Assembly: GCA_964353255.1 (NCBI GenBank)
Contig: CAYGVJ010000020.1
Location: 1-47,045, forward strand
Direction: 5' to 3'
Source of the DNA: VFZS01 sp964353255
Lineage (GTDB): Bacteria; Acidobacteriota; Terriglobia; Bryobacterales; Bryobacteraceae
DNA length: 47,045 bases
Position 1 is the first letter of the stretch; each line of letters begins with the position of its first letter. The notes under the pieces were generated by a model. It was not told where the DNA came from. It saw nothing but the letters and a program-made list of their open reading frames with translations, and did not search any database. Below are positions 14,511 to 27,697 of this stretch, in pieces. The translations under genes were made by a program, and so were the position numbers.

Positions 14511-17500
14511 CTACGTCAGTTCTCGCACATCGAGGCGGTAGTGCTCTACCTTGGTGATTTCCTGCCAGGGGAAGCGGGCCGGGTCTTTGATTGGGGGCTG
14601 CAACTGGGGCTCGGCTTTGCAGTTGGTGACGACGTAGAGCCAGTAGCAGTCGCGGCGGTCCTCGGCGACCCGCCTCTCGTTGGGCGTCAGTAGCACGGCG
14701 CCGGTCTCGCGTCCAATTCCTTTGACCTCGATCAGGCGGAGTTCGCCGGAGTTGAGGTCGATGCTGGTGAGGTCGTAGCCGAGGTCCTTTTCGTGGACAT
14801 CGTAGACGGTTCGCCCCTGGCTGCGCTCGTAGTCTTCGGCGACCCGCATGGCGATGAGTTCGACCTCGGGGTCGGGGCGGAGGCGGCGGATCTCGGGCTT
14901 GTCCTGGTCAGGGTGGGGCAGGACCAGGGCGCTGGCGATCAGCTCGACAGCCTGAAGGGTGAGAGACTTTTCACGCTCGAGTTCGGCGCGGCGGCGGTCG
15001 CGGCGCTGGAGCAACTCCTGGTGGCGGGCTTCCGCGTTGGCGAGAAGGCCCTTCGCCCCTTCATCGCCGCGCTGGAGGGCGTCGGCGAACTTGCCGATGG
15101 TCTCGTCGGCCTTCTGAAGAAGCTCGGTGAGGGAAAGCTCGACGTGGGCCGCGACGCGCTCGACCTCGGCCAAGCGTTCGTTGCGGACCTCCTCGAGAAA
15201 CGGCTTGAGGGCGGTTTCGTGGAGCCATTGCTCGGGGGGCGGCTCGAAAGCGACGGATGGGAGGGGGTCGGGCAGGATGGCGGGAAGCAGGTTGCCGAGG
15301 ACGGCGGGGTCCTGGAGGCGAGGCGGCTCGCCGGCGGCGAGTTCGAGGACGAAGAGGCGCTCGTGGACGACGTGTCCGAGGCCGTCCACGACGCGAGCCC
15401 GGTAGAAGTCGATGCGGGCGGGTTCGGGGTGGCTGAGGGAATAGAAGCAAGCACCCTGGCGGAAGCATTCCTGGCCGAGTTGGAGAATCTGAAGACGGAC
15501 GGCCTCGAAGAGAGGATGGCCGGGGGTGACCCACTCGAAGCTCTGGGACTCGGCTGTGGCGCGGTCGGTGGAGCAGCGGGGGTAGCGGGCGGCGATGGGT
15601 CCGTAGCGCCAGTCTTGCTCGCGCTCGTGACGGCGGAGGGCGTTGGGCGTGACGCCGGCGATATCGAAGGTATGGGGGAGGTCCGGGAGGGGAAGCAGGT
15701 TCAGGGACACATAGATGGCGGAGTCGCGGAGGAAGCGGGCGATGGCCTCGGGGACGACGCGGCGCTCCTGGGCGCGGGCGCGGCGCTCGATGAGCATGTC
15801 GAGGTTCAGACTGCGGGTGGCGAGTCCTTCGAGAGCGTTCTGGCAGATGGAGCGGAAGCGCTCTTCCTGAACGTTGTGAAGAAGGCGGTCTTCGAGGTCG
15901 GCCTCGCCGAGCTTGCCGGCGTAGTAGTCGCGGAGGACCCGTTCGATGTGGGCAGCGGGGAGGATCTCGCCGATGACGTTGAAGACGGAATCGTCGTCGA
16001 GGGCGTCGCGGATCTCCTGAAGCTTCTCGTGGAGCTTGCGGAGGACCTGGCCTTCGATGGTGTTGGTGGCGACGAAGTTGAAGATGAGGCAGTCGTGAAG
16101 CTGGCCGTAGCGGTGGATGCGGCCCATGCGCTGCTCGAGGCGGTTGGGGTTCCAGGGGATGTCGTAGTTGAAGAGGATGTGGCAGCACTGAAGGTTGATG
16201 CCCTCGCCGGCGGCTTCGGTGGCGACCAGGATTTGAATGGCGGCGTCCTTGAACTGCTGCTCGGCGTGGAGGCGGGTGCCGGGCTGCTCCCGGTCGCCGG
16301 ATTTCATTCCGCCGTGGATGAAGCCGACCTGGAAGCCCCAGTGGCGGAGGCGCTTGACGAGGGAGTCGAGGGTGTCTTTGAACTCGGTGAAGATGAGGAG
16401 GCGTTGCTGGGGATCTTCGTGGAAGCCGTGGCGTTCGAGGAGGCTCTTGAGGCGGGCGGGCTTGGCTTCGGCATCGGAGGCGGCGAGGTCTTGGGCGCGG
16501 CGGGCAAAGGTCTTGAGCTCGTCGATCTCCTGGCGAACCTGGGCCGGTTTGTCGGCGAGCGTGACGGAGGCGAGCTGCTCTTCGAGGCGCTCGCGGTCGG
16601 CGTCTTCCATCTCTTCGAGTTCGTCCGGGTCGGGGAAGGTGCGGAGGAAATCCGGGGGCAGCGCGCGGGTGATGTCCTGGGCGCGGCGGAGGCTGTCCTC
16701 GAGGCGGGCGGCGCGCTTTTCGAGAGAGCGCTGAAGGGCGAAGCTCGAGGAGGCGAGGCGGCGCTGGAACAGGGACATGAGGAAGCCGACGACGCGGGCG
16801 CGCGGATCATCGCCGAGGGCGGCAGCCCTGGCGCTTTCGCGTTTCACGAAGCGGGTGGTGTCGCGGTAAAGCTCGAACTCGGGTCCGTCGATGCGGAAGT
16901 CGGCGGTGTGGGGGATGCGGCGGGTGAAGATCTTGCGGCAGGCCCAGGCGCCGTCCGGCTGGCGATGGGGGAAGTGGACCATGGCTTCCTTGGTGCGGCG
17001 GAGGTAGAAAGGAGCGCGGCGGCGCTCCATGGCCTGGCGGATGGACTTCACGTCGGCGAAGACGTCGGCATCGAGCAGTTGGAGGAAGAAGGAGAAGTTG
17101 TCGGGGTCGCCGCGGTGGGGCGTGGCGGTGAGCAGCAGGATGTGGTCGGAGGTGTCGCGGAGCAGCTCGCCCAGGCGGTAGCGCTGGGTCTTGTGTTCGG
17201 GGTCGGAGGCGGACATGCGGTGGGCTTCGTCGATGATGACCAGTTGCCACTGGACCTGACGCAGACCGGGGAGGATGTCGGTTCGCTTGGCGAGGTCAAG
17301 GGAGGTGATGATCTGGGTGTGCTCGAGCCACTGGTTGACGCCGAACTGTTCCCGGATGTTGGTGCCCTTGAGGACGGTGAACTTCTCGTCGAACTTCTCC
17401 TTCATCTCGCGCTGCCACTGGAAGGTGAGGTTGGCCGGGCAGACGATGAGGATACGGTCGGCGAGACCGCGCAGGCTGAGCTCACGGATGAGGAGACCGG

Positions 17501-17912
17501 CCATGATGGTCTTGCCGGCGCCGGCATCATCGGCCAACAGGAAGCGGACGCGGGGAGTTTTGAGGAAGTAGTCGTAGACGGCCTCGAGTTGGTGTGGGAG
17601 GGGATCGATGCGGGAGATGGAAAGGGCGAAGTAGGGGTCGAACTCGTAAGCGATGCCGAGGGCGTAGGCCTGGAGGGCGAGGCGGAGCAGTTGCGGGTCG
17701 CCGTCGTAGGAGGGGACGGAGTCGAGTACACGGAGGAGATGTATTTCCTCCGGGCCGAGTGTGACTCGCCGGAATTTTTGCGAACGGCTACCGACCAAGC
17801 CGAGCACCCAGGCGCCGGGGCCGGCCTCGCGGACTGTCTCTACCTGCATCGGCTCGCTGAACAGCGGGCCGAGGAGGAGTTGACCTTCGCGGATAAGCGG
17901 ACTATCAGGCAT
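14511..17912 (-). CDS. SNF2-type helicase with C-terminal DUF3883 (DrmD-like)
   Basis: 1133 residues. Superfamily 2 motifs run in order: Walker A ADDAGAGKTIMAGL (127-140), PANLTFQW, DEAH (228-231), LLTATPHRG (260-268), the second RecA domain with IFTEFKDTLDSL, HGGM and ATEAAGEGINLQ, and motif VI RLEQRMGRIHRYGQ. A long charged helical part follows (about 860-1000, probably coiled coil). The last 105 residues are DUF3883, with GYD (1045-1047) and EVK (1062-1064) spaced as in PD-(D/E)xK-like folds, so DNA binding or cleavage is possible. The closest known type is the DISARM helicase DrmD and related DUF1156-associated helicases. It is the first gene of the island series; no convincing promoter was found in the 97 bp before it. 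Confidence 0.93.
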   Translation of the reverse strand: MPDSPLIREGQLLLGPLFSEPMQVETVREAGPGAWVLGLVGSRSQKFRRVTLGPEEIHLLRVLDSVPSYDGDPQLLRLALQAYALGIAYEFDPYFALSISRIDPLPHQLEAVYDYFLKTPRVRFLLADDAGAGKTIMAGLLIRELSLRGLADRILIVCPANLTFQWQREMKEKFDEKFTVLKGTNIREQFGVNQWLEHTQIITSLDLAKRTDILPGLRQVQWQLVIIDEAHRMSASDPEHKTQRYRLGELLRDTSDHILLLTATPHRGDPDNFSFFLQLLDADVFADVKSIRQAMERRRAPFYLRRTKEAMVHFPHRQPDGAWACRKIFTRRIPHTADFRIDGPEFELYRDTTRFVKRESARAAALGDDPRARVVGFLMSLFQRRLASSSFALQRSLEKRAARLEDSLRRAQDITRALPPDFLRTFPDPDELEEMEDADRERLEEQLASVTLADKPAQVRQEIDELKTFARRAQDLAASDAEAKPARLKSLLERHGFHEDPQQRLLIFTEFKDTLDSLVKRLRHWGFQVGFIHGGMKSGDREQPGTRLHAEQQFKDAAIQILVATEAAGEGINLQCCHILFNYDIPWNPNRLEQRMGRIHRYGQLHDCLIFNFVATNTIEGQVLRKLHEKLQEIRDALDDDSVFNVIGEILPAAHIERVLRDYYAGKLGEADLEDRLLHNVQEERFRSICQNALEGLATRSLNLDMLIERRARAQERRVVPEAIARFLRDSAIYVSLNLLPLPDLPHTFDIAGVTPNALRRHEREQDWRYGPIAARYPRCSTDRATAESQSFEWVTPGHPLFEAVRLQILQLGQECFRQGACFYSLSHPEPARIDFYRARVVDGLGHVVHERLFVLELAAGEPPRLQDPAVLGNLLPAILPDPLPSVAFEPPPEQWLHETALKPFLEEVRNERLAEVERVAAHVELSLTELLQKADETIGKFADALQRGDEGAKGLLANAEARHQELLQRRDRRRAELEREKSLTLQAVELIASALVLPHPDQDKPEIRRLRPDPEVELIAMRVAEDYERSQGRTVYDVHEKDLGYDLTSIDLNSGELRLIEVKGIGRETGAVLLTPNERRVAEDRRDCYWLYVVTNCKAEPQLQPPIKDPARFPWQEITKVEHYRLDVRELT

Positions 17913-18009
17913 ACGTGCCTGCTGGGGAAGTCCCTAGAGTGTACTTTAGCGGAATTGGGAGAGGAGTGGGGGGGATACAAGAATGGTGATTGAGTGTGCT
18001 GTCCCGGTT

Positions 18010-20352
<2,343 letters not shown>

Positions 20353-20415
20353 GCGTTTCGCCTTTTCTTTGCTCTAGTATAAGCTATGTTGACGGGGAAG
20401 AACAGGCGAAAATGC

Positions 20416-20688
20416 GGCCCCGCAATGCCTCAGCCTTGGGTGGGCTCACTGGATGGGGTTGCATGTGGGACATGCTTCAGCTTGTCGCGGCATAAGGTAC
20501 CTGGACAACCTAAAGGTCATCCCACCCCCGAGGCTGAGGTATTGCGGGGCCGGAAGCTGTGAAGGAATCGGTCCAGCGGGCCGCGCGACAGGCCAAACGG
20601 CCTGTCCCACAATGCAGCCAGGGCGTCTGGCTATTCGTGGGACACGCGGTTTCGCCTGTCCGCCGATTCCTTCACAGCTTCCGGCCCC
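20416..20688. repeat. Two-hairpin intergenic palindromic element
   Basis: Fills the 338-bp gap between the helicase and PilZ genes. Two large inverted repeats sit side by side: 20416-20435 with 20532-20551 (19/20 matching), and 20546-20571 with 20663-20688 (26/26 matching). They share the six bases GGGGCC at 20546-20551. Inside are three copies of a GTGGGACA..GC / GCCTGTC core: 20465-20486, the complement of 20587-20610, and 20637-20660. The middle copy is itself a perfect hairpin (GACAGGCC, 4-base loop, GGCCTGTC at 20587-20606). No coding capacity is apparent. It may be a MITE- or REP-like element or a structured transcript end; no target-site duplication was identified. Confidence 0.85.
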
Positions 20689-20690
20689 GA

Positions 20691-21053
20691 CTACTCGCGC
20701 ACGAACTCGTGCCGCTCGATAGTGGCGGCTATGATGTAGAGCTTGGCCCGGCTGCCGGGGTCGGAGTAGCTGCCCTCGTACCGCAGGATCTTGCCCAGGC
20801 AGTGCAGCGCGGCCCCCTCGGGCGAGCTTGAAGTCGGCGGCAAAGCGACGGTGTACTCGATGGATTCGCCGACCTCGACCCAGTGGTCAGCGGCCAGCAA
20901 CACACCTCGCGAGCCCATGTTCACCGTCTCGCCGGTGCCGGAAAGCCCGGTGGCCCCTGCCCGCACGATGCGGACAGGCAGGCGCAGTGGAAACCTTTGA
21001 GTACGCCGTTGCTCGATCACGTGGGGCTTATCCAATCTATTCCGAGAACACAC
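20691..21053 (-). CDS. PilZ domain protein
   Basis: 120 residues, a stand-alone PilZ domain, which binds cyclic di-GMP in many members and alters motility or exopolysaccharide production. The N-terminal RxxxR is present (R16, R20 in EQRRTQRFPLRLP). The second motif, usually (D/N)xSxxG, reads N45-M-G-S-R-G50, with Gly in place of the Ser, so binding may be weak. Beta strands follow (GVLLAA, ESIEYTVALP, GKILRYE). It is single-gene and divergent from the small membrane protein gene; its 3' end abuts the palindromic element. The start could be a few codons later. Confidence 0.8.
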   Translation of the reverse strand: MCSRNRLDKPHVIEQRRTQRFPLRLPVRIVRAGATGLSGTGETVNMGSRGVLLAADHWVEVGESIEYTVALPPTSSSPEGAALHCLGKILRYEGSYSDPGSRAKLYIIAATIERHEFVRE

Positions 21054-21157
21054 GCCAGGTCAATAGGCGGACGCCATTTTCCCGGAATTATGGTCCTGGT
21101 ACTACCCCGCCAGGGTACCGGTGCCCCGGATGCTACAATGGTGGGCCGGACCTGCTG

Positions 21158-21361
21158 GTGCGTAAGACGGTTGAAGTAGTCCTGGGTTTCCTCCTGATCG
21201 TCGTCGGGCTGATCCTGGCCATACCCGGCATCCCGGGCCCCGGTTTGGCCTTGGTCGCCCTGGGGCTGGTCCTGCTGAGCGCTCACTACCACTGGGCCCG
21301 GCGAGCGCTGGAGTGGGCCAAAGGCAAGCTGGATGCCCTGCGCGCCAAAAAGCGACAATAG
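21158..21361 (+). CDS. Small PGPGW-type membrane protein
   Basis: 67 residues if the GTG at 21158 is used. There is no in-frame ATG for a long way upstream, so the start is uncertain. Two hydrophobic segments flank a P-x-x-PGPG turn (VVLGFLLIVVGLILAI, then GIPGPGLALVALGLVLLSA) and an HWARRALEWAK tail follows, the pattern of putative PGPGW transmembrane proteins of unknown function. A TGCTACAAT extended -10-like sequence lies about 20 bases before the GTG. uvrA starts 28 bp downstream on the same strand. Confidence 0.65.
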   Translation: MRKTVEVVLGFLLIVVGLILAIPGIPGPGLALVALGLVLLSAHYHWARRALEWAKGKLDALRAKKRQ

Positions 21362-21389
21362 AATCGGGGCCTTTTAGCCTCCACCCGTC

Positions 21390-24140
<2,751 letters not shown>

Positions 24141-24145
24141 ATTCT

Positions 24146-25105
24146 GTGAGCAGATACGACAAGCGACCTTTGGACTTCGCCGGGCTGAGGACGGTGCCGC
24201 TCAAGGTGCGGGGCGGCAAAGTGCGCGTCGAAGATTTTGCGGCGCCCTACCGGAAAGGCGCGGGCTTCCGCGGCTGGCTCGAGGCCCTGCCCGGCATTCT
24301 GGCCGGGGAATCCTTCCGGGCCCTCCTCGACGCGCTGGCTGCGGCGCGCGCCGCGGGTAAGCCCGTTCTCTGGGGTCTGGGCGGGCATGTCATCAAATGC
24401 GGGCTCGCCCCGGTGCTCCTCGACCTGCTCCGTCGCGGCTACGCCACGGCCTTCGCTCTCAACGGCGCGGCCGCCATACACGATTTCGAGATTGCCCTGG
24501 CGGGCCAGACCAGCGAAGACGTCGAGGCGGTCCTCCCCGACGGGCGCTTCGGCGCGGCGGAGGAAACCGGCTTCGAGATGAACCAAGCCGTCGCCCAAGG
24601 TGTGCGGGACGGAATCGGCCTGGGAGAGGCGCTGGGACGCCGCCTGGAGGAGATTGCCGACCCGCGCTTCGCCCCCTTCAGCCTGCTGCTGGGCGCTTGG
24701 CGCGCCTCCGTTCCTGTCACCGTCCACGTGGCCGTGGGCACGGACACGCCGCACACTCATCCCGCGGCCGACCCTGCCGCCCTGGGGCAGGCCACGCATC
24801 ACGACTTCCGGCTGTTCTGCGCCTTGGTCGCCGAACTGGGCGGCGGGGGGGTCTACCTCAACGTGGGATCGGCAGTGGTGCTGCCGGAGGTTTTCTTGAA
24901 GGCCGTGTCGGCGGTCCGGAACCTGGGCCACCGGCTGGCGGATTTTACCACGGCGAACCTGGATTTCCTCCAGCATTACCGGCCCAGGGTCAACGTGGTG
25001 GAAAGGCCGCACGCCCAGGCAGGCGGGCGCGGGATCTCGCTGACCGGGCACCATGAGCTGATGCTGCCGCTGCTGGCGGCGGCGCTGATCGAGCGGGACT
25101 CATGA
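24146..25105 (+). CDS. Uncharacterised protein resembling deoxyhypusine synthase-like enzymes
   Basis: 319 residues from GTG at 24146, five bases after the uvrA stop. It is soluble. Glycine-rich segments typical of a Rossmann-like NAD-binding fold are GLGGHVIKCGLAPVLLDLL (about 72-90), ALNGAAAIHDFEIALAGQTSEDV (about 105-127) and GGGVYLNVGSAVVLPEVFLKA (about 232-252). The HDFE..LAG..SEDV pattern and overall layout recall deoxyhypusine synthase relatives, which in bacteria often act on polyamines instead of eIF5A. The identification is by eye and weak. The stop overlaps the next start by 4 bp, so it is translationally coupled to the CPBP gene. Link to uvrA may be only positional. Confidence 0.75.
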   Translation: MSRYDKRPLDFAGLRTVPLKVRGGKVRVEDFAAPYRKGAGFRGWLEALPGILAGESFRALLDALAAARAAGKPVLWGLGGHVIKCGLAPVLLDLLRRGYATAFALNGAAAIHDFEIALAGQTSEDVEAVLPDGRFGAAEETGFEMNQAVAQGVRDGIGLGEALGRRLEEIADPRFAPFSLLLGAWRASVPVTVHVAVGTDTPHTHPAADPAALGQATHHDFRLFCALVAELGGGGVYLNVGSAVVLPEVFLKAVSAVRNLGHRLADFTTANLDFLQHYRPRVNVVERPHAQAGGRGISLTGHHELMLPLLAAALIERDS

Positions 25106-25839
25106 ACGAGGAGCCCCAGAGCGTTCCCCTGTCGCCGCCGGAGAAGTACCCGTTTTGGACCTATCGTGACGTGCTGGTTCTGGGCGCGCTGGCGGTGCCT
25201 TTACTGGCCATCTCGATTGGGCTGGTCGGGGGTGTGACCTGGGCGGTGGGCTGGAAACCCGCGGCCAAGGCGGCGCCGCTGCTGATCTCGCAATTCATCT
25301 TCTACTCGCTGTGGCTGGCCTTCCTGTACGCTTGGTTCAAGGTTCGTTATGGCCGTCCCTTCTGGCGCTCGCTGGCCTGGGCGGCGCCGCAGCACGGGCT
25401 GTTCGGCAGTTTCGTCTGGGGGATCTTCACCGCCGTCTTCGTCATCACCTTCGGCGCGCTGCTCGGGCCGCCGCAGACTGAGATGCCGCTGGTAGACCTG
25501 CTGCGCGACCGGTCTAGCCTCATCTGGATGGGGGTGTTTGCCATCACCCTGGGGCCGCTCTGGGAGGAACTGGCCTTCCGCGGGTTCCTGCTGCCGCTGC
25601 TGATGCGGTCGCTGAGGGCCATCCCGGGCATCCTGCTGACCGCCATGATCTTCGCCGGGATGCACGGCCCCGAGTACGCCTGGTCCTGGAAACACCTGGT
25701 GCTGGTGAGCGCGGCCGGCGTGGCTTTCGGCTGGATGCGCTACCGCTCGGGCTCGACCGCCATGGCTACCGTGATGCACTCCGGCTACAACTTGGTCTTT
25801 TTCCTCGGGATGGTGTGGCAGAAGTTCCCGCAGAAGTGA
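25102..25839 (+). CDS. CPBP-family intramembrane glutamic endopeptidase
   Basis: 245 residues, with about six to eight membrane segments. The Abi/CPBP motifs are in order: EELAFRG (E155, E156, R160), FAGMHG with H188, and MHSGYN with H226. Relatives are CAAX-prenyl-type proteases (Rce1) and, in bacteria, immunity or maturation proteases. It overlaps the preceding gene by 4 bp (ATGA) and is followed by mtnA after 30 bp. The substrate is unknown. Confidence 0.9.
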   Translation: MNEEPQSVPLSPPEKYPFWTYRDVLVLGALAVPLLAISIGLVGGVTWAVGWKPAAKAAPLLISQFIFYSLWLAFLYAWFKVRYGRPFWRSLAWAAPQHGLFGSFVWGIFTAVFVITFGALLGPPQTEMPLVDLLRDRSSLIWMGVFAITLGPLWEELAFRGFLLPLLMRSLRAIPGILLTAMIFAGMHGPEYAWSWKHLVLVSAAGVAFGWMRYRSGSTAMATVMHSGYNLVFFLGMVWQKFPQK

Positions 25840-25840
25840 G

Positions 25841-25861
25841 GGAGACAGGGGACAGGAGTCA
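25841..25861 (+). repeat. Three tandem GGRGWCA-type heptamers before mtnA
   Basis: GGAGACA, GGGGACA, GGAGTCA in tandem, then GAGGGG, which can serve as the mtnA ribosome site. Resembles the trio at 4903-4923. Confidence 0.65.
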
Positions 25862-25869
25862 GAGGGGAA

Positions 25870-26901
25870 ATGATCGAGACTATCCGCTGGACGGAAGAAG
25901 GTGTGGTCATGATCGATCAGACCCGCCTGCCCGGCGAAGAGGTGTACGTTACCTGCCGGGACCACCACGAGGTGGCCGAGGCGATCCGCCGCATGGTGAT
26001 CCGCGGGGCGCCGGCCATCGGGGTGGCGGCGGCGATGGGCGTGGCGCTGGGCGTGTGCCGCTCCGCGGATCCGGAGGTGGACTTCGAGAGCATTTGTGAG
26101 ACCCTGAGCGCGACGCGCCCTACGGCGGTCAACCTCTTCTGGGCCCTCGCGCGGATGCGGCAGGTGTTCGCCGCCCTGCGAGGTCGCCCGGCCTCCGAGA
26201 TCCGCGCCCGCCTGGTCGAGGAAGCCGAGCGGCTGTGCCGGGAGGACATCGCCGTCAACGAAGCCATCGGCCGCAATGGCGCCCCGCTCATTCCCGACGG
26301 CAAGACCGTGCTCACCCACTGCAACGCCGGCGCTCTGGCCACCGCGGGCTACGGCACGGCCCTGGGAGTCATCCGCGCCGCCTTCGCCGCCGGCAAGCGG
26401 CTCGACGTGATGGCCGATGAAACCCGTCCTTTTCTCCAGGGCGCCCGGCTGACCGCCTGGGAACTCCAGCGGGACGGCATCCCGGTGACCCTCATCACGG
26501 ACAACATGGCCGGGCATTTCTTGAAGTCGGGCCGCATCGGGTGCGTGATAGTGGGCGCCGACCGCATTGCCGCCAACGGCGACGTAGCCAACAAGATCGG
26601 CACTTACTCGCTGGCCGTGCTGGCCCAGGAGAACCGCGTGCCCTTCTATGTCGCCGCCCCGGTCTCCACGCTGGACTTGACGCTGGCCTCAGGCGATGAG
26701 ATCCCCATCGAGCAGCGCTCGCCCGAGGAAGTGACCCACGTCTTCGGCGTCCGCGTGGCCCCAGAGGGGGTGGCGGCGGAGAATCCCGCCTTCGACGTCA
26801 CCCCCCACCGCCTGGTCGGAGCCATCATCACCGAGCACGGCGTGGCGCGGGAGCCGTATCAGGAGTCGCTGCGGGGGCTGGCGGAAGGGGGGAACCCGTG
26901 A
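25870..26901 (+). CDS. mtnA: S-methyl-5-thioribose-1-phosphate isomerase
   Basis: 343 residues. MtnA converts methylthioribose-1-phosphate to methylthioribulose-1-phosphate in methionine salvage. Signatures are IRWTEEGVVMIDQTRLP at the start, MVIRGAPAIGVAAAMG (42-57), TRPTAVNLFWAL, THCNAGALATAGYGTALG with the catalytic Cys151, DETRPFLQGARLTAWEL, and VGADRIAANGDVANKIGTY with catalytic Asp231. An AGAGGGGAA ribosome site lies directly before the ATG. It is the last gene of the uvrA run. No other methionine-salvage gene is visible nearby. The ADRIAANGD loop is shared with eIF2B relatives, but residues fit MtnA. Confidence 0.96.
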   Translation: MIETIRWTEEGVVMIDQTRLPGEEVYVTCRDHHEVAEAIRRMVIRGAPAIGVAAAMGVALGVCRSADPEVDFESICETLSATRPTAVNLFWALARMRQVFAALRGRPASEIRARLVEEAERLCREDIAVNEAIGRNGAPLIPDGKTVLTHCNAGALATAGYGTALGVIRAAFAAGKRLDVMADETRPFLQGARLTAWELQRDGIPVTLITDNMAGHFLKSGRIGCVIVGADRIAANGDVANKIGTYSLAVLAQENRVPFYVAAPVSTLDLTLASGDEIPIEQRSPEEVTHVFGVRVAPEGVAAENPAFDVTPHRLVGAIITEHGVAREPYQESLRGLAEGGNP

Positions 26902-26946
26902 CCGCCCGCCAAGGCGGCCACGCCGAACAGCCCACAGGACGAAACG

Positions 26947-27630
26947 CTACCGGCGCCGCAACCGGAGCCCAGCTACCAGCAGCAAGCCCGCCCCGAGCAG
27001 CACGAGCGTGCCGGGCTCGGGAATCGCGCTGGTGTAGTCCACCGTCAGCCGCACCATCGCGCTGTCGGCAGCGCCGCCATAGTGCCAGGAAGTGTAGGTG
27101 TACGGATACACGTCCTCCGTCGTGCCCACCAGGTGCAAGCCAAACCAGCCGGCGCCCGCACCCACCCGCGCGCTCAGCAGACCCGTCACGTCCACGCTCT
27201 GATCGTCCTGCGCAAGCGTGCTGAAGCCCACTGTGCCCAGGTTGTCGGGCGGCGTGTAGTAGAAACCCAGGGTGCCGTTGGCGGTGAAGGACGTTGCCGT
27301 CACGGTTTGCACGGCGTTATCGTCGAGTGTCTTGAAGGTGAGCACCGCGCTGTTGATCGTGGAACCGGTCAAGGCGGAGATGCCAACCTGAAGGATGACG
27401 CGGGAGTAGTCCACGCTTTCCAACCCGAACAGGTGCACAAACGACGGGGGGTTCCCCGACTCCACTCCATACAGGCCGACGAAACCGGTTCCCGAATAGG
27501 TGTCGGCGGTGTTGGGGTTGGTGTACCCCGGGAAAGTCCCGATGTCCTGAATGGTGTAGACGATGACCCCCGCGGGAGCAGCCACCGTCAGGATGAGGAG
27601 TGCTACCGCGAGCCTCAACTGTGGACGCAT
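26947..27630 (-). CDS. Secreted PEP-CTERM sorting protein
   Basis: 227 residues. The N terminus is a signal peptide (MRPQLRLAVALLILTVAAPAG). The body is beta-rich with a lectin/DNRLRE-like pattern (VDYSRVILQVGISALTG, SAVLTFKTLDDN, QSVDVTGLL). The C terminus has the sorting signal IPEPGTLVLLGAGLLLVAGL followed by RLRRR. Such proteins are processed by an exosortase and exported, often as part of surface or biofilm material. It has a strong promoter of its own at 27669-27697. It is convergent with mtnA, with 45 bp between stops. Confidence 0.9.
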   Translation of the reverse strand: MRPQLRLAVALLILTVAAPAGVIVYTIQDIGTFPGYTNPNTADTYSGTGFVGLYGVESGNPPSFVHLFGLESVDYSRVILQVGISALTGSTINSAVLTFKTLDDNAVQTVTATSFTANGTLGFYYTPPDNLGTVGFSTLAQDDQSVDVTGLLSARVGAGAGWFGLHLVGTTEDVYPYTYTSWHYGGAADSAMVRLTVDYTSAIPEPGTLVLLGAGLLLVAGLRLRRR

Positions 27631-27668
27631 CTTGAACCTGCCTCTGAATTGACTCTATGAACCACGCC

Positions 27669-27697
27669 AGTCTATCAGACGAGGCTGTGGCTGTCAA
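27669..27697 (-). promoter_or_regulatory. Sigma-70-type promoter of the PEP-CTERM gene
   Basis: On the minus strand TTGACA (27692-27697) and TAGACT (27669-27674) with a 17-bp spacer. Start of transcription expected near 27662, about 32 bases before the ATG at 27630, with a purine-rich GAGGCAGG stretch in between. Confidence 0.75.

Noticed and set aside
14793..17993. A 1066-codon open frame on the + strand opposite the SNF2 helicase gene
   Set aside because: Long antisense frames are expected opposite high-GC genes with strong codon bias; the translation is a low-complexity mix of G, E, V, D and A with no motif, whereas the minus strand has the complete set of helicase motifs.
6392..18009. 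Calling the island DISARM
   Set aside because: The SNF2 helicase resembles DrmD, but no DrmA, DrmB (DUF1998 partner) or DrmC (PLD nuclease) gene is present, and the methylase is of the DUF1156 type.
20465..20660. CRISPR-like array because of three similar 24-bp units
   Set aside because: Units differ from each other, alternate in orientation and are unevenly spaced, so they are palindrome cores and not CRISPR repeats.
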